Source: Blastococcus xanthinilyticus
GTDB taxonomy: Bacteria; Actinomycetota; Actinomycetes; Mycobacteriales; Geodermatophilaceae
Direction: 5' to 3'
Assembly (NCBI RefSeq): GCF_008124835.1
Contig: NZ_VNHW01000019.1
Location: 1-51,956 of the forward strand
Length of the DNA: 51,956 bases
The notes beneath the pieces were generated by a model. It searched no databases. It saw only the letters and a program-made list of their open reading frames with translations, and had not been told where the DNA came from. The stretch's first letter is position 1; each line of letters begins with the position of its first letter. This document shows positions 28,867 through 38,111 of the stretch, piece after piece. The position numbers and the translations under genes are program-made.

Positions 28867-29772
28867 GTGCCTCTGCGCGACCGCCTCCTCGCCTGCGTCG
28901 TCGCGGTGTGCTGGGGGCTCAACTTCCCGGCCACCGCGCTGGCGCTCGAGCAGTTCCCGCCGCTGTTCATGGTCGCCCTGCGGTTCGCCCTCGTGGGGCT
29001 GCCCGCGGTCCTGCTCATCCCCCGGCCGCCGGTACCCCTGCGCTGGCTGATCGGGGTGGGAACGGGCATCGGGATCCTGCAGTTCGCCTTCCTCTACGCC
29101 GGGATGGCCGCCGGCATGCCGAGCGGGCTGGCCTCCCTGGTGCTGCAGGCCTCGGCTCCGTTCACCGTGCTCATCGCCGGGTTCTGGCTGCACGAACGGC
29201 TGTCGGCGCGGCAGCTCGCCGGGGTCGGCCTGGCCGTCCTGGGCCTGGCCGCGATCGCGGTCCACCGGGCGCAGACCGCGGCCTGGCTGCCCGTCGTGCT
29301 CACCCTCTGCGGCGCCCTGGGCTGGGCGATCGGCAACGTCTGCAGCCGGCGGGCCCAGCCACCGAACGCCTTCCACCTGACGCTCTGGACGGCGGCGATC
29401 CCGCCGGTGCCGATGCTGGTGCTGGCGCTGGTGGTCGAGGGCCCGGACCGCATCGGGCGCTCGCTGTCGACCGCGTTCACGACGGCCGCGCTGCCGTCGG
29501 TGCTCGGCCTGCTCTACGTCGTCGTCGTCGCGACCCTGCTCGGCTACGGGATCTGGAACACGCTGCTGTCCCGCAACCCGTCGAACGTGGTGGCGCCGTT
29601 CTCCATGCTCGTGCCGGTGGTCGGCGTCCTCGCGTCGTGGCTGGCCTTCGGCGAGACGCTCGACCCGGTGGAGCTCGTCGCCGGTGGGTTCGTGGTGAGC
29701 GGCGTCCTCGTCGCCTCCCGGCCGGCCCGCCGCACATCGGCGCCGGCCGTGCCGGTCACCCAGCCAGCCTGA
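28867..29772 (+). CDS. EamA/DMT family transporter
   Basis: A 301-residue integral membrane protein with ten predicted helices in two EamA halves (CWGLNFPATALAL and ALGWAIGNVCSRRA start the halves; FLYAGMAAGMPSGLASLVLQ is a typical inner helix). The drug/metabolite transporter superfamily exports amino acids or other metabolites. The LysR neighbour suggests an amino-acid-like inducer, but this is not proven. It starts at GTG 28867. The last 17 bases overlap the convergent rseP gene. Confidence 0.9.
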   Translation: MPLRDRLLACVVAVCWGLNFPATALALEQFPPLFMVALRFALVGLPAVLLIPRPPVPLRWLIGVGTGIGILQFAFLYAGMAAGMPSGLASLVLQASAPFTVLIAGFWLHERLSARQLAGVGLAVLGLAAIAVHRAQTAAWLPVVLTLCGALGWAIGNVCSRRAQPPNAFHLTLWTAAIPPVPMLVLALVVEGPDRIGRSLSTAFTTAALPSVLGLLYVVVVATLLGYGIWNTLLSRNPSNVVAPFSMLVPVVGVLASWLAFGETLDPVELVAGGFVVSGVLVASRPARRTSAPAVPVTQPA

Positions 29773-31126
29773 CCGGGTTGACGACGTCCGCGATCAGCAG
29801 GAGCAGCGACAGCGCCAGGAACAACCCGGCCACGGCATAGGCCACCGGCATCAGCCGGGCGATGTCGAACGGACCCGGATCGGGCCGACCGCGCAGCCGG
29901 GCGACCGTGGAGCGGGCCTTCTCGTACAGGGCGCCGGCGACGTGCCCGCCGTCGAGGGGGTAGATCGGCAGCAGGTTGAACAGGAACAGGACCAGGTTCA
30001 TCCCCGCGAGCAGCTGGATGAAGTAGCCGATCTTCTGCCCGGCGGAGAAGTCCTGGTACGCGAAGACCTCCCCGGAGATCCGGCTGACGCCGACCACGCC
30101 GATCGGGCCCAGCGGGTCCCGCTCCTCGCCGAGGAACGCGGCGCGGAACAGCTGCGGGACCCGCTCGGGGATCTCGACCAGCCGGTCGACGGAGCGGACG
30201 ACGATGGTGCCGAGGTAGCCGGGCACCTCGGTCAGCGACTGGCGCACGTCCGGGGTGGCGGGCTGGATGCCGACGAAACCCACGGTCGTCGTCCGGGTGC
30301 CCTCCTCGTCCGCGTAGACCTGGTTCTCCGTCGGGGTGACGATGAGCTCGCGCTGCTGGCCGTCGCGCTCGACCCGGAAGACGACCGGCTCGCCGGCGCT
30401 GGTCCGGATCGTCTCCTGCACCTGCTCCCAGCCGACGTTCGTCTCCTGGGACACCGGCTCGCCGTCCAGGGCCAGGATCGTGTCGCCCGGTAGCAGCCCC
30501 GCCTGGGCTGCCGGGCTGCGCGCCGGCAGCGCACAGCCCGCGGTCCCGGCCTCGCAGCGCTGGCCCTCGGGCGTGATGGGGATGCCGCAGGCACCCTCCA
30601 CGTCCGCCGTCGCCGCGCCGGCCGGCAGCACGCAGTCGGGCACCTGGGAGATCCGGGTGCTGATCTCCGGGACACCGAACCCCACGAGCACGACGGTGAA
30701 GAAGACCACCGCCAGCACCAGGTTGTGGAAGGGGCCGGCGAACATCACGATGACCCGCTGCCACCAGGGCTTCTTGTAGAAGACCCGGTCGGCGTCGGAG
30801 GGCAGCACGTCGTTCAGGGCCTGGCCGCGGACCTCGGCGATGAAGCTGCGCATGCGGGTCGCGCGCTTGCTCTCGCCCTCCTCGGCCGGCGGGATCATCC
30901 CGACGATGCGGATGTAGCCGCCGAGCGGGATCGCCTTGACGCCGTACTCGGTCTCGCCATGGCGCCGGGAGAAGACGGTCGGCCCGAAGCCCACCATGAA
31001 CTGCGGCACCCGCATGCCGAACTTCCGCGCCCACCAGAAGTGGCCGGCCTCGTGGAAGGCGATGGAGAACATCAGGCCGAGGGCGAACAGGACGATCCCC
31101 AGGACCGTCAGCAGGATCCCGCTCAG
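29756..31126 (-). CDS. rseP: Site-2 intramembrane metalloprotease (RseP/Rip1-like)
   Basis: Cleaves membrane-bound anti-sigma factors and other substrates (Rip1 in mycobacteria). The zinc motif HEAGH, residues 25-29 from my start, lies in helix 1; GPFHNL follows helix 2. A PDZ domain is present (AAQAGLLPGDTILALDGEPV), and the third motif NLLPIYPLDGGH lies near the C terminus. No ATG, GTG or TTG exists in frame between the dxr stop and ATG 31072. That ATG lies at residue 19 and would delete most of helix 1. CTG 31126 has GGAGG six bases upstream and restores a full helix, so I use it. dxr ends 12 bases upstream. Confidence 0.88.
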   Translation of the reverse strand: MSGILLTVLGIVLFALGLMFSIAFHEAGHFWWARKFGMRVPQFMVGFGPTVFSRRHGETEYGVKAIPLGGYIRIVGMIPPAEEGESKRATRMRSFIAEVRGQALNDVLPSDADRVFYKKPWWQRVIVMFAGPFHNLVLAVVFFTVVLVGFGVPEISTRISQVPDCVLPAGAATADVEGACGIPITPEGQRCEAGTAGCALPARSPAAQAGLLPGDTILALDGEPVSQETNVGWEQVQETIRTSAGEPVVFRVERDGQQRELIVTPTENQVYADEEGTRTTTVGFVGIQPATPDVRQSLTEVPGYLGTIVVRSVDRLVEIPERVPQLFRAAFLGEERDPLGPIGVVGVSRISGEVFAYQDFSAGQKIGYFIQLLAGMNLVLFLFNLLPIYPLDGGHVAGALYEKARSTVARLRGRPDPGPFDIARLMPVAYAVAGLFLALSLLLLIADVVNPVRLAG

Positions 31127-31138
31127 CTCAGGCCTCCA

Positions 31139-32350
31139 TCACGTGGTGCGGGCGATGACTCCCCGGGCGTGCTCCCGGGCCCACTTCTCCGCCGCCAGGA
31201 CGTCCTCGACGCAGGTGGGGGCGCCGAGGTCCGGCGCGGCGTCGAGCGTACGCGCGACGAGCTGGACGATCCCTGGGAACGAGAGGCGACCCGCCGTGAA
31301 GGCGGCCACCGCCTCCTCGTTCGCGGCGTTGTACATCGCCGGCACCACGCCCCCCGCCTCCCCCGCCGCGCGGGCCAGCCGCACGGCGGGGAACGCCTCG
31401 GAGTCCAGCGGCAGGAACTCCCAGGTGCTCGCGCATCCCCAGTCCAGGGCCGGCTGCACCTGCGCGAGCCGGTCGGGCCAGGCCAGCCCGAGGGCGATCG
31501 GGAGGCGCATGTCCGGCGGGCTGGCCTGCGCGATCGTCGCGCCGTCGGCGAAGGTGACCATCGAGTGGACGATCGACTGCGGGTGCACCACGACGTCGAT
31601 GTCGGCGTAGGGGACGCCGAACAGCAGGTGCGCCTCGATCAGCTCGAGCCCCTTGTTGACCAGCGTCGCCGAGTTGATCGTGACGACCGGGCCCATGGCC
31701 CACGTCGGGTGCGCGAGCGCCTGCTCGACGGTGACGGTCTCGAGCTCGGCGGCGGACCGGCCGCGGAACGGCCCGCCGCTGGCGGTGAGCACCAGCCGGG
31801 CGACCTCCTCCCGCGCGCCCCCACGAAGGCACTGCGCCAGCGCCGAGTGCTCGGAGTCCACCGGCACCAGCTGGCCGGGAGCCGCCGCCGCGAGGACGAG
31901 CTCCCCTCCGGCGACCAGCGACTCCTTGTTCGCCAGCGCGACGGTGCGACCGGCCTCCAGCGCGGACAGCGTCGGGCCCAGCCCGATGGAGCCGGTGATG
32001 CCGTTGAGGACGACGTCGGCCGGGCGGGCGGCCAGCTCCTCGGCGGCGCGCGGGCCGGCCAGGATCTCCGGCAGCGCGAACTCGCCCTTCGACCAGCCGC
32101 GCTGCGAGGCGGCGGCGTAGAACGCCAGCTGCAGGTCCTGGGCGGCGGTGGCCCGGGCGACGGCGACGGTGCGCACGCCCAGAGCCAGCGCCTGCTCGGC
32201 GAGCCGCCCGACGTCCCCGCCCCCGGCCGCCAGGCCGGTGATCCGCAGCCGGTCGGGGTTCTGCTGGGCCACGTCGATCGCCTGCCGGCCGATGGAGCCG
32301 GTCGAGCCGAGGACGGTGACCTCACGGGGTGGACCGGCGGGTGCGCTCAC
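31139..32350 (-). CDS. dxr: 1-deoxy-D-xylulose-5-phosphate reductoisomerase
   Basis: The first committed step of the MEP pathway: NADPH-dependent conversion of DXP to MEP, the target of fosmidomycin. The 403-residue product has the nucleotide-binding GSTGSIG (15-21). It also has [12 protein letters not shown], the metal/substrate motifs [18 protein letters not shown], and [16 protein letters not shown], plus [10 protein letters not shown]. The start is GTG 32350. rseP follows directly and ispG lies further along the same strand, as in mycobacteria. Confidence 0.96.
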   Translation of the reverse strand: MSAPAGPPREVTVLGSTGSIGRQAIDVAQQNPDRLRITGLAAGGGDVGRLAEQALALGVRTVAVARATAAQDLQLAFYAAASQRGWSKGEFALPEILAGPRAAEELAARPADVVLNGITGSIGLGPTLSALEAGRTVALANKESLVAGGELVLAAAAPGQLVPVDSEHSALAQCLRGGAREEVARLVLTASGGPFRGRSAAELETVTVEQALAHPTWAMGPVVTINSATLVNKGLELIEAHLLFGVPYADIDVVVHPQSIVHSMVTFADGATIAQASPPDMRLPIALGLAWPDRLAQVQPALDWGCASTWEFLPLDSEAFPAVRLARAAGEAGGVVPAMYNAANEEAVAAFTAGRLSFPGIVQLVARTLDAAPDLGAPTCVEDVLAAEKWAREHARGVIARTT

Positions 32351-32494
32351 GACGGCACCGGCTCGCTCCCGCGGGACGCTCCGCTCCTCACTCGTTCCTC
32401 GCTGCGATGCTCACGTCCCTGTCCGCTCACGCCCGCATCCTCCCCGACCCGCCGGGCCGGTCCACCTCGGAGGGTGTCCTGCTGGCACTCCTGC

Positions 32495-32500
32495 CAGAAT
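32495..32500 (+). promoter_or_regulatory. Leaderless -10 box for the DUF2631 gene (CAGAAT)
   Basis: CAGAAT ends six bases before GTG 32507 with no ribosome-binding site. The surrounding CTGCCAGAATGGT resembles promoters of small actinobacterial genes. No -35 consensus is seen. Confidence 0.4.
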
Positions 32501-32506
32501 GGTCGG

Positions 32507-32809
32507 GTGACCGAGGCATTCCACTCCCCGTCGACCCAGCGGGTCAACCAGCCCGGACGTGAAGAGGGCGTCGTCCGCGCCGGTGAGCACCCCGTCGAGC
32601 ACGAGCAGCCCGAGGACTGGGGCTGGCACGGCGAGACCGGCAAGTGGGCCCAGATCGGTGGCTGGTTCAGCGTCGCGGTCATCCTGCTGTACACGGTCGG
32701 CAACCACGAGGGCCGCGTGGAGGACATCTACCTCGCCGTCTTCGCCGGCCTCATGGCGCTCGTCCTCATCTGGGACATCCGGCGCAAGAAGACCGCCTGG
32801 CGCCGCTGA
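32507..32809 (+). CDS. DUF2631 small membrane protein
   Basis: A 100-residue protein. The first half is polar, with PEDWGWHGETGKWAQIGGWF, which is the DUF2631 signature. Two membrane helices follow (FSVAVILLYTVGN and DIYLAVFAGLMALVLIWDI), ending in RRKKTAWRR. The family is confined to actinobacteria and is commonly found beside dxr, as here (divergent). Its function is unknown. The start GTG 32507 sits immediately after a -10-like box, so it is probably leaderless. Confidence 0.85.
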   Translation: MTEAFHSPSTQRVNQPGREEGVVRAGEHPVEHEQPEDWGWHGETGKWAQIGGWFSVAVILLYTVGNHEGRVEDIYLAVFAGLMALVLIWDIRRKKTAWRR

Positions 32810-32818
32810 CGCGGACCG

Positions 32819-32842
32819 GCCCCCGCCCGCGCAGGCGGGGGC
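32819..32842. terminator. Bidirectional terminator hairpin
   Basis: GCCCCCGCC CGCGCA GGCGGGGGC forms a perfect 9-bp stem between the convergent DUF2631 and VIT1 genes, ten bases after the DUF2631 stop and directly at the VIT1 stop. Confidence 0.8.
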
Positions 32843-32843
32843 G

Positions 32844-33563
32844 TCAGGTGACGGCGACGCCGATCGCCGCGCCGATCAGGTAGGTCACGCCCGCTGCCGC
32901 GGCCCCGAACGCCAGCTGCCGGAGCCCGGCGAACCACCACGGCCGCGGGGTGAAGCGCGCGGACAGCGCGCCGGCGGCGAACAGCCCGACGGCTCCGCAC
33001 AGCACGGCGACCCACAGCAGCGGGACGCCGAGGAAGTAGGGCACGAGCGGCAGCGCCGCCCCCGTGCCGAAGGTGAGGAACGAGGAGACCGCCGCCACCC
33101 GAGGCGAGGGCCGCTCCTCGGGGTTCACGCCGAGCTCGGCGAGGACGTGCAGGCGCAGGGCCATCTCCGGGTCCGCCGACAGCTGGACGGCGACCTGCCG
33201 GGCGAGGCGGGCATCGACGCCGCGCGCCTGCAGCATGTCGGTGAGCTCGGCCAGCTCACCCACGGGATTGCGCTCCAGCTCCCGGCGCTCCTTGGCCACC
33301 TCGAGGTCGAGCTGCTCGTTCTGCGTCTTCACCGACGTGTACTCGCCCAGCGCCATCGAGATCGCGCCGGCGACCAGGCTCGCCGTGCCGGCCAGCACGA
33401 TCGCCCGCGGTGCCGCCCCGCCACCCCCGACGCCGGCGACCAGCGCGGTGTTGGTCACCAGGCCGTCCATGGCCCCGAACACCGCCGCGCGCAGCCAGCC
33501 GCCGGAGACGTCGGCGTGGGTGTGCTCGTGCGCCTCCGCGTCGGCCAGCTCGCCGGCGGTCAC
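32844..33563 (-). CDS. VIT1/CCC1 family Fe2+/Mn2+ transporter
   Basis: A 239-residue membrane protein of the vacuolar iron transporter type with five predicted helices. The first helix region is [23 protein letters not shown] cytosolic metal-binding stretch follows, with [15 protein letters not shown] and a Glu-rich [12 protein letters not shown]. The second half begins [18 protein letters not shown]. It probably exports or detoxifies divalent iron or manganese. It starts at GTG 33563, overlapping the rlmN stop as GTGA, so it is translationally coupled to an rRNA/tRNA methyltransferase. Confidence 0.88.
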   Translation of the reverse strand: MTAGELADAEAHEHTHADVSGGWLRAAVFGAMDGLVTNTALVAGVGGGGAAPRAIVLAGTASLVAGAISMALGEYTSVKTQNEQLDLEVAKERRELERNPVGELAELTDMLQARGVDARLARQVAVQLSADPEMALRLHVLAELGVNPEERPSPRVAAVSSFLTFGTGAALPLVPYFLGVPLLWVAVLCGAVGLFAAGALSARFTPRPWWFAGLRQLAFGAAAAGVTYLIGAAIGVAVT

Positions 33564-34756
33564 CCCTGGTCGGCCTCGGCGCCCAGCGGGACCGGGGGCT
33601 CGGCGGGCTCGACCGACGGGGTCGGGAGGGCGACGCTGGGCACTCCCACCTGGTCGGCGGCGGCCAGCTGCCCGCACGCGCCGTCGATGTCCTGGCCGCG
33701 GGTGTCGCGCACCGTCGTCGCCACCCCCGCCGCGCGGAGGCGGGCGACGAACTCCCGCTGCGCCGGCAGCGGGCTGGCGTCCCACCTGCTGCCCGGGGTG
33801 GGGTTGAGCGGGATGAGGTTGACGTGCGCGAGCTTGCCCGCGAGCAGCCGGCCGAGGAGGTCGGCGCGGAAGGGCTGGTCGTTGACGTCGCGGATCAGCG
33901 CGTACTCGATGGAGTAGCGGCGCCCGGTCTTCGTCGCGTAGGCGTCGGCGGCGTCGATGACCTCGCCGACCTTCCAGCGGGTGTTGATCGGCACGAGGGT
34001 GTCGCGCAGCTCGTCGTCGGGCGCGTGCAGGCTGACCGCGAGGGTGACGTTGCGCCCCTCCTCGGTGAGCCGGCGGATGGCGGGCACCAGACCGACCGTG
34101 GAGACGGTCACCGAGCGCTGCGAGAGGCCCAGCCCGAAGGGGGCCGGGGCCAGCAGGGCCTCGAGGGTCGCCCGGACGCGGGCGTAGTTGGCCAGCGGCT
34201 CCCCCATGCCCATGAAGACCACGTTGGACAGCCGGCCCGGCCCGCCCTCGATCTCGCCGTTCGCCATCGCCGAGGCGGCGGCGACCGCCTGGCCGATGAT
34301 CTCGGCGGCGGAGAGGTTGCGGGTGAGCCCCTGCTGGCCGGTCGCGCAGAACGGGCAGGCCATGCCGCAGCCGGCCTGGCTGGAGATGCACACGGTGGCC
34401 CGGTCGGGATAGCGCATGAGGACGCTCTCCACGAGCGCCCCGTCGTGCAGCCGCCACAGGGTCTTGCGGGTGCGCCCGTCGTCGGCCGTCTGGTGCCGCA
34501 CCACCGTGAGCAGCCCGGGGAGCAGCGCGTCGCGCAGTGTCTCGCGGGCGGCGGCCGGGATGTCGGTCATCAGTGCGGTGTCGGTGACGCCGCGGTAGAA
34601 GTGCCGGGCCAGCTGGTCGGCGCGGAACGCCGGCTGGCCCAGCTCCGCGACGGCAGCCCGGGCCTCCTCGCGGGTGAGATCGGCGAGGTGGCGAGGCGGC
34701 TTGCCGCGGCGGGGGGCGTCGAAGACCAGGGGGAGAGCAGTCATGGCACCGCCCAT
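33560..34756 (-). CDS. rlmN: 23S rRNA (adenine2503-C2) methyltransferase RlmN
   Basis: A radical SAM enzyme that methylates A2503 of 23S rRNA and A37 of some tRNAs. The 398-residue protein has the CxxxCxxC cluster motif [41 protein letters not shown], and the second catalytic Cys near [17 protein letters not shown]-terminal ~25-residue tail ([15 protein letters not shown]) is extra. I chose ATG 34756 (GGGGGAG seven bases upstream); ATG 34744 is possible. Its stop overlaps the VIT1 start. Confidence 0.94.
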   Translation of the reverse strand: MGGAMTALPLVFDAPRRGKPPRHLADLTREEARAAVAELGQPAFRADQLARHFYRGVTDTALMTDIPAAARETLRDALLPGLLTVVRHQTADDGRTRKTLWRLHDGALVESVLMRYPDRATVCISSQAGCGMACPFCATGQQGLTRNLSAAEIIGQAVAAASAMANGEIEGGPGRLSNVVFMGMGEPLANYARVRATLEALLAPAPFGLGLSQRSVTVSTVGLVPAIRRLTEEGRNVTLAVSLHAPDDELRDTLVPINTRWKVGEVIDAADAYATKTGRRYSIEYALIRDVNDQPFRADLLGRLLAGKLAHVNLIPLNPTPGSRWDASPLPAQREFVARLRAAGVATTVRDTRGQDIDGACGQLAAADQVGVPSVALPTPSVEPAEPPVPLGAEADQG

Positions 34757-34838
34757 CGTCCCACTCCCCCGCTGCCCGGTCCCGGTCCGGAGACCGAACT
34801 CACGCCGGGAAGGCCGATCCCTGGCAGGGTCTGCAGGC

Positions 34839-35606
34839 ATGAGCCGGCTGGACGACGTCGACCTGACCCTCACCCTGGACAAGAAGGAGGCCAAGAAGCA
34901 GCTGGCCGCCGCGCAGGAGCGACTGGTCCACCTCCGGCTCCTGCTGGGCGGGCAGATCGGCCCGGGTGAGCTCGGCCCGCCGCTGCTGGTGCTCTTCGAG
35001 GGCTGGGACGCCTCGGGCAAGGGCGGGGCGATCCAGCGGCTGGTCGGCGAGCTGGATTCCCGGCACGTGCGCGTGGCGCAGTTCGCCGCCCCCACCCGCG
35101 ACGAGAAGCGGCACCACTTCCTGTGGCGGTTCTGGCCGGTGCTGCCCGGCTGGGGCGGCATGGCCGTGCTGGACCGGTCCTGGTACGGCCGGGTGCTCGT
35201 CGAGCGGGTGGAGGGCTTCGCCCCGGAGGAGGCCTGGCGCCGGGCCTACCAGGAGATCGTCGACCTGGAGACGACGCTGGCCGCCGAGGGCGCGGTGCTG
35301 GTCAAGTTCTGGATGCACGTCTCCCCCGAGGAGCAGCTGCGCCGCTTCGAGGCCCGTCGCGCCGACCCGTACAAGGCGTGGAAGCTCACCGAGGAGGACT
35401 GGCGCAATCGGGAGAAGCGCGGGGAGTACGAGGCGGCGGTCGAGGAGATGCTCGAGCGCACCGACACCCCCGTCGCGCCGTGGCACGTCGTCCCCGCCGA
35501 CGACAAGCGGTGGGCGCGGGTCGCCGTCGTCCGCGCGGTCTGCGAGGCGGTGGAGGCGGCGCTGCACGCCCGCGGCATCGACCCCGACCCGGCCCTGGAC
35601 CGATGA
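34839..35606 (+). CDS. Polyphosphate kinase 2 family protein
   Basis: Transfers phosphate between polyphosphate and nucleotides. The 255-residue protein has Walker [18 protein letters not shown], then [15 protein letters not shown], and Walker B/lid [17 protein letters not shown], with [13 protein letters not shown] in the lid. All are standard PPK2 motifs, and the length fits one-domain PPK2. Whether it makes ADP/ATP or AMP/ADP cannot be decided from sequence alone. ATG 34839 gives the usual short polar N terminus. A GC-rich inverted repeat (CGGCGGAGCCGCCG) follows the stop. Confidence 0.9.
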   Translation: MSRLDDVDLTLTLDKKEAKKQLAAAQERLVHLRLLLGGQIGPGELGPPLLVLFEGWDASGKGGAIQRLVGELDSRHVRVAQFAAPTRDEKRHHFLWRFWPVLPGWGGMAVLDRSWYGRVLVERVEGFAPEEAWRRAYQEIVDLETTLAAEGAVLVKFWMHVSPEEQLRRFEARRADPYKAWKLTEEDWRNREKRGEYEAAVEEMLERTDTPVAPWHVVPADDKRWARVAVVRAVCEAVEAALHARGIDPDPALDR

Positions 35607-35636
35607 GTTCGCGGCGGAGCCGCCGTCTGCAAGGGC

Positions 35637-36503
35637 ATGACCACCAGCATGTCGACGCGCACCCTCCAGGCGCCGGGAGCCGCCCTGGCCTATGACGTCC
35701 GCGGGCCGCTGCCGCCCGGCGACGGGCGCCCGCCGCTCCTCATGGTCGGCCAGCCGATGGACGCAGCAGGCTTCGGGACGCTGGCCTCTTTCTTCGAGGA
35801 CCGGACCGTCGTCACCTACGACCCCCGCGGTCTGGGACGCAGCGCGCGCAGCGACGGGCGGACCGACCACGACCCGGTCCGGCAGGCCGAGGACCTGCAC
35901 CTGCTCGTCGAGGCGATCGGCGCGCGGCCGGTCGAGGTCTTCGCCAGCAGCGGCGGCGCGGTCACCGCGCTGGCCTGGGTGGCCGCCCACCCCGGCGACG
36001 TGACCACCCTGGTGGCGCACGAGCCCCCGCTCGTGGGCGTCCTCCCCGACGCCGAGCAGGCCCTGGCGGCCACGCGGAAGGTGGATGCGGCGTACGCCGA
36101 GAAGGGGTGGGGCGCGGCGATGGCCGGGTTCCTCGCACTCACCTCGTGGCAGGGCGAGTTCACCGCGGACTTCACGCTCCCCGACCCCGCCGCCCTCGGA
36201 CTGCCCACCGAGGACGACGGATCGCGCGACGACCCGCTGTTCTCCGGCGCGTCCGCCCCGGTCACGGCCTACCGCCCGGACGGAGCGGCACTGCGGAACG
36301 CGTCGACCCGGATCGTGATCGCCGCCGGGACCGAGTCGCGGGGGACGCTGACCTGGCGCACCTCCGAGGCCACCGCCGAGCTGCTCGGGACGCAGCTCGT
36401 GGTGTTCCCGAGCCACCACGGCGGCTTCCTGGGCGGCGAGCACGGCTACGCGGGCGAGCCGGAGTCGTTCGCGGCCCGACTGCGGGAGGTGCTCGCCGGC
36501 TAG
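35637..36503 (+). CDS. Alpha/beta hydrolase
   Basis: A 288-residue alpha/beta hydrolase. The nucleophile elbow is VFASSGGAVTALAW (Ser in S-S-G-G), the oxyanion strand is LLMVGQPMDAAGF, and VVTYDPRGLGRS is the canonical strand-turn. The likely catalytic His is in VFPSHHGGFLGGE near the C terminus. The substrate cannot be inferred. It lies 30 bases after the PPK2 gene on the same strand, and its last four bases overlap the convergent SpoU gene. Confidence 0.87.
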   Translation: MTTSMSTRTLQAPGAALAYDVRGPLPPGDGRPPLLMVGQPMDAAGFGTLASFFEDRTVVTYDPRGLGRSARSDGRTDHDPVRQAEDLHLLVEAIGARPVEVFASSGGAVTALAWVAAHPGDVTTLVAHEPPLVGVLPDAEQALAATRKVDAAYAEKGWGAAMAGFLALTSWQGEFTADFTLPDPAALGLPTEDDGSRDDPLFSGASAPVTAYRPDGAALRNASTRIVIAAGTESRGTLTWRTSEATAELLGTQLVVFPSHHGGFLGGEHGYAGEPESFAARLREVLAG

Positions 36504-37141
36504 CTGATCGCGGCGTGCTGGCGGACCCAGCTGTGCATGGCGATGCCGGCTGCCACGCCGGCGTTGATCGACCGGGTCGAGCCGAACTGGGCGATCGAGA
36601 CGGTCGTGGTCGCCCCCGTGCGGGCCTCGTCCGTGAGCCCCGGACCCTCCTGGCCGAACAGGAGCACGCAGCGCTCAGGGAGCCGTGCGGTCTCGATCGG
36701 CACCGCGCCGGGGCCGTTGTCGACGGCGACCACGGCGAGCTCCCGCTCGGCGGCGAAGGCCAGCAGCCCGTCCACGTCGGCGTGGTGGCGCAGGTGCTGG
36801 TACCGGTCGGTGACCATCGCGCCGCGGCGGTTCCAGCGCCGCCGCCCGACGACGTGCACCTCCGCGGCGAGGAACGCGTTGGCGGTGCGCACGACCGTGC
36901 CGATGTTCAGGTCGTGGCCGAAGTTCTCGATCGCGACGTGGAACGGGTGCCGCCGTGCGTCGAGATCGGCGACGATCGCCTCGAGCGTCCAGTAGCGGTA
37001 CCGGTCGACGACGTTGCGCCGGTCGCCGCCGGCGAGCAGCTCCGGGTCGTAGCGCGGGTCGTCCGGCCACGGCCCCGTCCACGGCCCGACGCCGACGCTC
37101 TCGCCCCATTCGGTGGGGCCGACCGCGGGATCGACGGTCAC
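36500..37141 (-). CDS. SpoU/TrmH family RNA 2'-O-methyltransferase
   Basis: A 213-residue SPOUT methyltransferase with the three SpoU motifs: IENFGHDLNIGTVVRTANAF, LLFGQEGPGLTDEA and STRSINAGVAAGIAMHSWV. It probably methylates a ribose in tRNA or rRNA; the exact target is unknown. An N-terminal ~45-residue extension precedes the domain. The start is GTG 37141, overlapping the DUF2332 stop as GTGA. Confidence 0.9.
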   Translation of the reverse strand: MTVDPAVGPTEWGESVGVGPWTGPWPDDPRYDPELLAGGDRRNVVDRYRYWTLEAIVADLDARRHPFHVAIENFGHDLNIGTVVRTANAFLAAEVHVVGRRRWNRRGAMVTDRYQHLRHHADVDGLLAFAAERELAVVAVDNGPGAVPIETARLPERCVLLFGQEGPGLTDEARTGATTTVSIAQFGSTRSINAGVAAGIAMHSWVRQHAAIS

Positions 37142-38094
37142 AGCCAGCCGATCCGGCCGCCGTGCGGCGCGGTGACGGCGAGGGCACGACCGTCGACCGA
37201 CAGGACGAACGAGTCCGGGCGCGCGAGGTCGCGGGGGACGCCGGGGACGATGCCCGCGGCCTCCTGCGCGACCCAGCGCACGCCCAGCGAACGCACCAGG
37301 GCGGCGAACTCCTCGCGCCGGTCCCGCTCGAGGTACACGAGCACGGCGGTGTGGAAGACCACGGGCGTGCAGTCGGCCGGGAGCAGGTCCAGCGCCTCGC
37401 CGAGCCGGTCGACGAGGTCACCGGTCAGCACCGTCGCCGGCTCCCGGGCCGCGAGGGCGGCCGCCGCGTCCAGCCGCTCGAGCCGGGATGCCGCGTTCGG
37501 CCCGGGCCACACCAGGGCGCGCAGCCACGCCCGGTCGTCGGGATCGGACGGGTCGAGCGGGTTCTGGTCGATCCCGACCCGTCCGACCACCTCGGGCAGC
37601 CCCGCGGGCACCGGGACCGGCCCGGACGTCGTGCAGGTCAGGTGGACGGCGCTGCGGGGCCCGACCGGCCGGCCGTCGAACTCGTAGCTGTACCGGTCGG
37701 GGTACAGGCAGAGGCCCGCCGACGAGCCGACCTCGACGAGGCCGACCGGGCCCCTCAGGTCGCCGATCGCCGTAAGCACCGCTGCGCAGCGCGCGGGCTC
37801 GTTGGTCTGGGTGAACCGGGTACGCATCGTCTCGCGGATCCGGTCGCCGTCGTCGCGGATCACCGCGCGCAGCTCGTCCGCATCGGCCGGGGGTGCGCCG
37901 AGGAAGGCGATCGCGCCGAAGAGCAGCATGGGCTGCTGCTTGTCGGTCGGCAGGTCGAGCAGGAGATCGAGGGCGCGGTCGTCCTCGGCCACGGCCGCGG
38001 CGAGCTCCACGTACAGCGGGGAGCCCGCACCCGCCGCGGCCTCGGTGAAGCTGCGGAACTCCCGCGCGATGCGGGTCCGGTCGGCGTCGCCCAT
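37138..38094 (-). CDS. DUF2332 domain-containing protein
   Basis: A 318-residue cytoplasmic protein of DUF2332, a family that looks like a Rossmann-type SAM-dependent methyltransferase. Visible are SFTEAAAGAGSPLYVELA, LVEVGSSAGLCLYPDRYSY (glycine-rich loop), GIDQNPLDPSDPDDRAWL and VVFHTAVLVYL. The function is unknown. It starts at ATG 38094 without a ribosome-binding site, only 17 bases from the divergent start at 38112. It is coupled downstream to the SpoU methyltransferase by a GTGA overlap. Confidence 0.85.
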   Translation of the reverse strand: MGDADRTRIAREFRSFTEAAAGAGSPLYVELAAAVAEDDRALDLLLDLPTDKQQPMLLFGAIAFLGAPPADADELRAVIRDDGDRIRETMRTRFTQTNEPARCAAVLTAIGDLRGPVGLVEVGSSAGLCLYPDRYSYEFDGRPVGPRSAVHLTCTTSGPVPVPAGLPEVVGRVGIDQNPLDPSDPDDRAWLRALVWPGPNAASRLERLDAAAALAAREPATVLTGDLVDRLGEALDLLPADCTPVVFHTAVLVYLERDRREEFAALVRSLGVRWVAQEAAGIVPGVPRDLARPDSFVLSVDGRALAVTAPHGGRIGWL

Positions 38095-38098
38095 GCAG

Positions 38099-38106
38099 GC
38101 AGGATC
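38099..38106. promoter_or_regulatory. Overlapping divergent leaderless -10 boxes
   Basis: The 17 bases between the divergent starts contain CAGGAT on the plus strand (38099-38104, seven bases before GTG 38112) and GATCCT on the minus strand (38106-38101, six bases before ATG 38094). Both have the spacing of leaderless promoters, and the two boxes overlap. No ribosome-binding sites are present for either gene. Confidence 0.45.
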
Positions 38107-38111
38107 GCAGG

